DNA from: a virus
Strand: one strand, 5' to 3'
DNA: 49,458 nucleotides
IMG/VR virus record: IMGVR_UViG_3300028027_000078
Span: 1-49,458 of that record
Under the pieces are notes generated by a model. It had not been told where the DNA came from, searched no databases, and worked only from the letters and a program-made list of their open reading frames with translations. Shown piece by piece: positions 48,801 to 49,458 of the stretch. Within the stretch, counting starts at the first letter, position 1. The number at the start of each line of letters is the position of its first letter. Both the position numbers and the translations under genes were made by a program.

Positions 48801-49458
48801 TGTTAATTCTTTTACAGGTAGAACAACAAATAATACTATAAATTTTGATAGAGTATCAAACGGAGATGAATTTAGATATTGGACATCATTTGTTGACAAT
48901 TCTAAATTAAAAACGACTGACACACATTATACATTATTACCATCCGTTGGGGCAAACACCATCTCAAACTTAGATTTAACAAATGGGGACGACGCTTTAA
49001 GAAACTTTAATAAAGGTCAAACGGCATTTAGAGTACTTTGGACAGACGAAACTGTTTATACAACTTATACGGGTAAAACATTCCCATCATATGACGAACA
49101 TCATATAGATACCAAATTTAATGATTATTTGGTAATGGATAGTTCAGTTAAGTTTAAAAAAGTTAATGACTTAATTGCAACATTTAGTCCTGATATATTA
49201 GATAAATTTGAAGAATACTTTTTAGACTTTGCAACTGAGAGGGTTACTGAGGAGACACCATATAAAAAATTCAAATCAGTAAAACATGACAACTTCCAAA
49301 ATTTAATAAAATCTATTGTAACGGTTAAAAAGAAAGACTCCGACCCAATAAACACAAATTTATTAATTAAAACATTAAGAGAACAACAATTAGAAAATTT
49401 AAAAGTATTAACAAAAGATATTTTATCTGAATCAAATTTAATTAAGATTACATTAGGT
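45829..49458 (+). CDS. Giant structural protein, 3'-truncated by window edge
   Basis: An open frame from ATG at 45829 (MANNKLNSGENILVKVDQNN) continues without a stop for 1210 codons to the last base. The first 250 residues are beta-rich and include INIKGANFIPQININFIDVR and PWPIFYLTVKGYYGKAIRYR, a tail- or baseplate-type strand pattern. Residues about 270-560 hold long helices. The rest is mixed, Asn/Tyr/Ser rich. It is translationally coupled to the gp53-like gene (14-nt overlap), so a baseplate wedge or periphery protein is likely. Short antisense frames in this region are shadows. I do not recognise a family. Confidence 0.78.
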   Translation, partial: MANNKLNSGENILVKVDQNNLIYIDPNSVVNNGVVEERGVKQENLVMYVNLEADLIPRTTLVDSGNKTTLVSVAKGTLNILKPKTGDYDTSWTEAYNGSDNVVTEKDSNGNQIYKGVENKGYDGTAQSFGIDSININIKGANFIPQININFIDVRGKTLFESPENSPYNAFFHMPWPIFYLTVKGYYGKAIRYRLHLVKFNTKYNESNGNFEVSTTFVGSTYAYLNDIPLTGILNAPYMYAIEKETNTSFNEKTGRYEKKVSKSSRGYTMLRSVYDEYIAKGLLPKNFPTKTLREVITVARSLDKILEKEIFNQVVDYKIFAGLKEFETTVQNFETAVRTWGSVNLEKNTFEINGVTGVTYSYLSGQEKTSTTKLIGADKAGTLEKILIEYPKELLKTQLFAQKYINDTGADFKKETFSFINQIKKVGEYYTPNEGKLAINLNAILTDIFNIQKSFVEQRDKLEAKVEQKINEVIKDPTKGGIGFEPTIRNIMGVILANADVYIRLMKDVHNRAFEVAGRRKKIIGNLEDESKDGQIFPWPEIKKQTPNKQKVLAYPGDPDLQQKLQSFNRSLWPEIDFLENYHGVATKRVDSLAQKEGNVGNISYVFEENSQEQSFNNISTLLSLTPNIPYSNKSISSLIYEIYERSRYTMAIDTFNNASIKELALIDFSNMEKLLKEDYDIIDILNTIDSKAKIEEYLLSFSPFERYPYVQDQLPTVEYVNQLLATPFQIEEYSTSKKRSESGNLYKNLNSNLYSYLAEPYRTKIYPFSSEQYLSYINKPKFEPQEFKFEGILQVNTKEGLISSPINPLFWVKNGYTTDIFARKLDLDTSDGLFSTANILNTPYFHKQLYNDLHTTSSYGKYAGSAYLLLNSLPFVDLDEMVNFGLSSTRPSSLFKEVSSSHYIPYHLMLKWGSIYHRYKKYLTENVDIVSGITSSINTTTYFGLGGDIEIGNEIVSDVIDTGVHPFYDALYHQFINDYSHFDINATSGVNSFTGRTTNNTINFDRVSNGDEFRYWTSFVDNSKLKTTDTHYTLLPSVGANTISNLDLTNGDDALRNFNKGQTAFRVLWTDETVYTTYTGKTFPSYDEHHIDTKFNDYLVMDSSVKFKKVNDLIATFSPDILDKFEEYFLDFATERVTEETPYKKFKSVKHDNFQNLIKSIVTVKKKDSDPINTNLLIKTLREQQLENLKVLTKDILSESNLIKITLG

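Noticed and set aside
46386-49355. Minus-strand frames of 64 and 76 residues
   Set aside because: They are antisense to the uninterrupted giant plus-strand frame that starts at 45829.

Overview
The window is about 49 kb of an AT-rich genome of a T4-superfamily contractile-tailed phage. It is incomplete at both ends. Recognisable T4-type parts are the prohead protease (gp21), scaffold (gp22), major capsid protein (gp23), neck and tail-completion proteins (gp13, gp14, gp15-like), tail sheath (gp18), tail tube (gp19), a gp26-like protein, baseplate gp53 and a gp5-like hub, family B DNA polymerase (gp43), late sigma factor (gp55-like), PhoH and dUTPase. A Bacteroidota host is inferred. Starts lack Shine-Dalgarno sequences, and several non-virion genes are preceded by the Bacteroidota housekeeping promoter pattern (TTTG, 19-20 nt, TAnnTTTG).

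Layout. 1-4180 (+): head genes (unknown, gp21, gp22, gp23), closed by a strong terminator. 4269-5025 (+): a small SAP-like protein and dCMP deaminase. 5026-11652 (-): virion-like genes, including two Cys-containing small-domain proteins, a DNRLRE-like structural protein, a gp5-like hub and a 632-aa protein with a hydrophobic core. 11667-15066 (-): gp55-like sigma, two glycosyltransferases and a HAD-like protein. 15104-18186 (-): PhoH, dUTPase, small proteins and a third glycosyltransferase. 18238-21278 (-): five proteins of unknown function, one with a WYL-like domain and one with 47-aa repeats. 21311-25074 (+): fibre/adhesin-type genes, including a Thr/Pro repeat protein. 25166-28069 (+): DNA polymerase. 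28066-29181 (-): gp13-like neck. 29220-30271 (+): a putative PD-(D/E)XK nuclease and a small partner. 30251-32002 (-): SNF2 helicase. 32051-33821 (+): gp14- and gp15-like. 33818-33976 (-): a short ribbon-helix-helix gene with an iterated operator-like region. 34104 to the end (+): sheath, a structured 340-bp intergenic region, tube, a gp26-like protein with an overlapping frame, a tape-measure-like protein, a 1583-aa baseplate protein, gp53, and a giant open frame running off the window.

Two regulatory classes stand out. Nucleotide-metabolism, nuclease, helicase and glycosyltransferase units carry host-type promoters. Virion units, and PhoH, carry TATTTATA or TATTTATT, probably read by the encoded gp55-like factor. 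In both classes the element often ends only 3-5 nt before the start codon, which predicts leaderless or nearly leaderless mRNAs.

The most interesting observations are: a parS-like overlapping palindrome in the sheath-tube intergenic region; a probable -2/+1 frameshift between the gp26-like gene and a 60-codon frame with no ATG start, located between tail tube and tape measure as tail-assembly chaperones are; the ribbon-helix-helix gene with three AAAAGATA copies at exactly 10-bp period; and the nuclease/helicase island inside the neck genes. All functions are read from sequence and from memory of the families; no database search was run.
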